From positions 9,253,791-9,317,790 of the forward strand of contig NC_023753.2 of the NCBI RefSeq assembly GCF_000499845.2: a stretch of DNA of 64,000 nucleotides, given 5' to 3'. Under the pieces are notes generated by a model. It searched no databases, had not been told where the DNA came from, and worked only from the letters and a program-made list of their open reading frames with translations. This DNA is from Phaseolus vulgaris (Eukaryota; Streptophyta; Magnoliopsida; Fabales; Fabaceae). The translations under genes were made by a program, and so were the position numbers. Of this stretch, positions 61,123-64,000 are shown in pieces (position 1 is the first letter of the stretch; every line of letters begins with the position of its first letter).

Positions 61123-63134
61123 TAGTAACATAATGCACACTGGAGTGTCACTCATACCTCTTGGGTGGATTGTTGTGACAACTTTGTAAAAACAAATAAA
61201 TGTTACACATTATTTTAATCTTTATTAGCAATAACACATAAATCTAATAGTAATAAAAATCATGAAACCAAAATTATACCCTTTATAAATATTCAACCTT
61301 GAAGTTCCTTAAACCCAATGATTAAGAAAAGCTAACTTGAAAAAGGCCTTAATAATAACAAAAGTTCTTACATTTGCAATCACAACAACAATGTTTATAT
61401 AAACAAGTGTAAGAAGATGGACAACAACACTAAGTGACTATTAGTGTATTAACAAACTAGATGAGTATTTATTGCTTATATGTTTTTCATTATGGTTGAA
61501 TTATTGTGTTATGTCTGAATTTTTTTTACTTTACATTATTAAACTTAGATAATACTTCTTTCAACATTTATTACTTGTTGAATGACATTTTAAATATTTA
61601 AAAAGTTTCCTGAAAATCTACTTATCTCACTGAGTTTTTTTTTAAAAAAAAAAAAATCTTATTCATATGTCTAAATTTTATATATAAAATAGAAAAGACT
61701 CATTTCTATTAAAATTGCAAAAGAAAAAGTTTTCTATAGATATTTTTGTAAGTAATACCATACTAAATTTGGTATCCGTTCGTAATAAATCACATATGGA
61801 ACCTACATATATATCACATATGGATATTTTTTACATATATGATCGTTTTTAATTTATTTGTGAATTTTTAGAATCCATATGTAATAAATATCTAAAAGTG
61901 ATTTTATCTAAAAATTTGTCTGTAAGTAATTTATAGATAACTTAATTTTATCTACAAATTTTTTTATATTACCTATGAATTTCTGTAGAAGGTAATATCT
62001 TTGTAGTTAAGAAAATGAAAATTGAGTAAAGAAAAAACCCTTTAAAATGCCTTCCGAATTTTTCATGCTAAAAATGCAAGCATGTAGACATGTGTTATGC
62101 ATCATTTTCATGCAAGAAAACAACGTTAACAAAGCACCAAGAGAAGCACATTTGAAAATTCATGCAAAGTACTTTAGAGAGTGGTTTTTTTCTTCTTCAA
62201 TAATTTAGAGAATGCTTGGTGAAAACAGAAAAAAAAAAAACAATTAGTGAAAAATAGTAGTTGTTAGTTTGAAAACAAATTAAGAGAAAATAGTGAAAAA
62301 TACTTTTTAAATATTTAATTTAAATTAAAATAAATAAATATCAATTTATTATTATTCTTAATTAATAATAACAATGTTATTATGAATTATTTGTTTTTAA
62401 GAGAAGATTGCACTTCATATAACTAAATAAAACTCACACCACATCTAATTTTAAAAAAGTCTCACAACATTTTCTTATATTTATAATAAAATGACACTTA
62501 TGTCTCAGGTTTTAAATATAATTTTCTAATTCATACTTTTTTAATAAATGATATTTACCTTTCTTATTTTTAAATAAATATTTATCTTTTATATATTTTT
62601 AGATGGCACTCAATAAAGCGACTTTCTCTTCTCTTATTTTATCTAATAATGAAATATTGACTAAATTTTAAATTCAAAATTATGAAATTTTGTATTTAAT
62701 AAACTCTTCCATCCACCAATAATTCAACAACATCCATCAATAAAGTAGCTAAATGTCTATTTTAAAAGTAATGTATGTGAGATGTCAATTTGTTTTATTT
62801 CATTGATTCAGAGACTAATTTCTTGTACAATAATTTGATTGTCTTGTCAATAACCACATGACATTATATTAAAAAATGTAATTAAATCTTTCAACTTCTT
62901 TTTCATAAAAAAAATCCTTAATTTTTATACTGTTTGCCATTTTTATTAAAAAAAATAAAAATGGGTATCAATTATTAGAAATAAAATAAAAGTAAATTTC
63001 TATTTAAAAAAATTAGAAGATATATATGTCATTTCATTAAAAACATGAGGAAAATAGTTTTTTTTTTTATAAAAAAAAGAGTGAATGTGAGTGGCAGATT
63101 AATATTATAAGAAGGAAACACAAAATATGTTATT
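61123..63134. other. very AT-rich intergenic DNA, no gene seen
   Basis: No supported gene. From 61740 to 61990 several short inverted words (CACATATGGA, TTTATCTAAAAATTTGTC, TTTATCTACAAATTTTTT, ACCTATGAATTT) suggest part of another small element, but ends could not be placed. Confidence 0.45.
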
Positions 63135-63375
63135 TAAGTGAATGCAAACTTCATCTCATGAGTCGGTTTTATGGGCTTGAATTAGACTTAAAGTCAACTT
63201 TTTATCGACTTTATGGGGTTGAATTAGACTTAAAGTCAATTTCTTAATATGATATTAGAGTCATTTCGAATCTTTCCTAACGAATGTTTGTTGGACTTAT
63301 CAAACCACCCGCTATCAAACTGTAAAGGAGTGTGTTTGTAAACCTCATTTCATAAACTAATTTTATGGAATTGAG
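63135..63375 (+). repeat. LTR-type repeat remnant, copy 5 (right part only)
   Basis: Wording matches the right half of the copy at 55573: AACTTCATCTCATGAGTCGG, TTAGACTTAAAGTCAA, ATGATATTAGAGTCATTTCG and TGTTTGTTGGACTTATCAAA. The left part with TGTTGGAGATCCCAC is absent. It is itself internally duplicated. Confidence 0.65.
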
Positions 63376-63637
63376 TGATTGAAAAAAAAAAAACTAATTT
63401 GTAAAAAAAAAAATTCTAATGAGTGGGAAAAAAAATGTAGAATAAAACATAAGCATGTAATTATTGATTAATCAAAAGCTAATAATGGAACTCGTATGAA
63501 TAAATCAGAGAAAGACAATATCTGTAATTTATATTTACTCTTTTATACACATTACATGGTGAGAGACAGCATCTCATGCAATAGAAAGCTTAAAACCACC
63601 TCCTAATTAACCAAACAATTAGAGAAAAATCTTACTT

Positions 63638-64000
63638 CTAGTCTGATTGCCAAAATAACTTGATTTGAGAATTGTTGAGGGAAAAAAACTTCTTGAAAAC
63701 CTTAATCATCAGCACCATACCATACCTATTCTTGGTTTGAACAAGAGCAGTGCTTGTCTTGGCAACTGTAGCACATCTGAATTCAACCATCTCCCTTGAA
63801 GAACAGCTACCAAACTTTGTTGCTGAAGACAACTCTTCATTCAAAACCTCCCACAACAAGTCCATTGGAATCTCTTCATCATCATCAACTCTTTTCATCT
63901 TCTTTCCACTTTCCACAAATGAAAAGCTTTTCCTGTGGCCCTCAGAGACCAGTTTTGCTTCAAACCCTTCTTCTTCATCTACTTTGCTTCCTTCTCTAAG
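63638..64000 (-). CDS. 3' part of an unrecognised protein gene, continuing past the right edge
   Basis: The minus-strand frame is open from the window edge to a stop at 63638-63640, 120 residues. It has an acidic/Gly start (VDEEEGF), HRKSFSFVESGKKMKRVDDD, then EEIPMDLLWEVLNEELSS, a central segment with TVAKTSTALVQTKNRYG and a basic-hydrophobic end MIKVFKKFFSLNNS. The codon preceding MESG-like wording is GTG and the frame stays open upstream, so this is not the start. The moderate GC content and stop-free frame against AT-rich flanks support real coding sequence. The PMDLLWExLNEEL block looks like a conserved short motif, but I cannot name the family. Confidence 0.7.
   Translation of the reverse strand, partial: LREGSKVDEEEGFEAKLVSEGHRKSFSFVESGKKMKRVDDDEEIPMDLLWEVLNEELSSATKFGSCSSREMVEFRCATVAKTSTALVQTKNRYGMVLMIKVFKKFFSLNNSQIKLFWQSD

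Noticed and set aside
1..64000. tRNA, rRNA, microRNA precursor and CRISPR search by eye
   Set aside because: No tRNA arm pairs with GGTTCGA-type loops, no rRNA-like stretch, no known conserved microRNA word and no spaced identical repeats were found. The foldback MITEs are the only long hairpins. A covariance-model search would be needed to be sure.

Overview
The window is nuclear DNA of a flowering plant. Genes are split by GT-AG introns, intergenic DNA is AT-rich, and decayed LTR retrotransposons, small CACTA-type elements and simple repeats fill the gaps. A chalcone-O-methyltransferase-like gene and the style of the dispersed repeats suggest a legume, probably of the bean/soybean group. 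That assignment is inference; no organism marker is present.

Layout. 1-3353: the 3' part of a Tnt1/Tork-like Ty1/copia element with a broken pol and a 3' LTR. 4456-7268 (-): a NAC transcription factor of the VND7 type, with a 5'UTR intron and promoter up to about 8.8 kb. 8.8-19 kb: no gene seen, but two foldback CACTA-type MITEs. 19.6 kb: an orphan exon of a phosphoinositide phospholipase C. 21962-30822 (-): an 11-exon gene for a GPALPP/J-domain/DUF3752 nuclear protein, whose 3.8-kb ninth intron holds a scrambled copia mosaic. 32.3-34.4 kb: a plant-mobile-domain pseudogene between two arrays of near-palindromes, interrupted by an Athila-like LTR. 35.5-36.3 kb: a degenerate short-period repeat. 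37.1-38.0 kb: another copia relic. 38106-39164 (-): a GASA/snakin peptide gene. 41958-44674 (-): a small mTERF-type protein. 46116-52910 (+): a DUF616 (TOD1/MUCI70 family) membrane protein. 54597-56359 (-): an O-methyltransferase with an LTR-like insert in intron 1. 58.7-61.1 kb: a CACTA transposase relic and two more MITEs. 63638-64000 (-): the 3' end of an unrecognised gene that runs off the window.

All six complete gene models were assembled by hand from reading-frame continuity and splice sites. Every exon junction keeps frame, and the predicted lengths fit the families where I know them (about 321, 568, 96, 230, 698 and 366 aa). The genes do not form a pathway. The run GASA - mTERF - DUF616 matches, from memory, the order of Arabidopsis At4g09600/09610 - At4g09620 - At4g09630, which suggests an old conserved block. 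I found no tRNA, rRNA, CRISPR array or organellar insert. The least explained structures are the palindrome arrays around the PMD relic and at 20 kb, and the short-period repeat at 35.5-36.3 kb.
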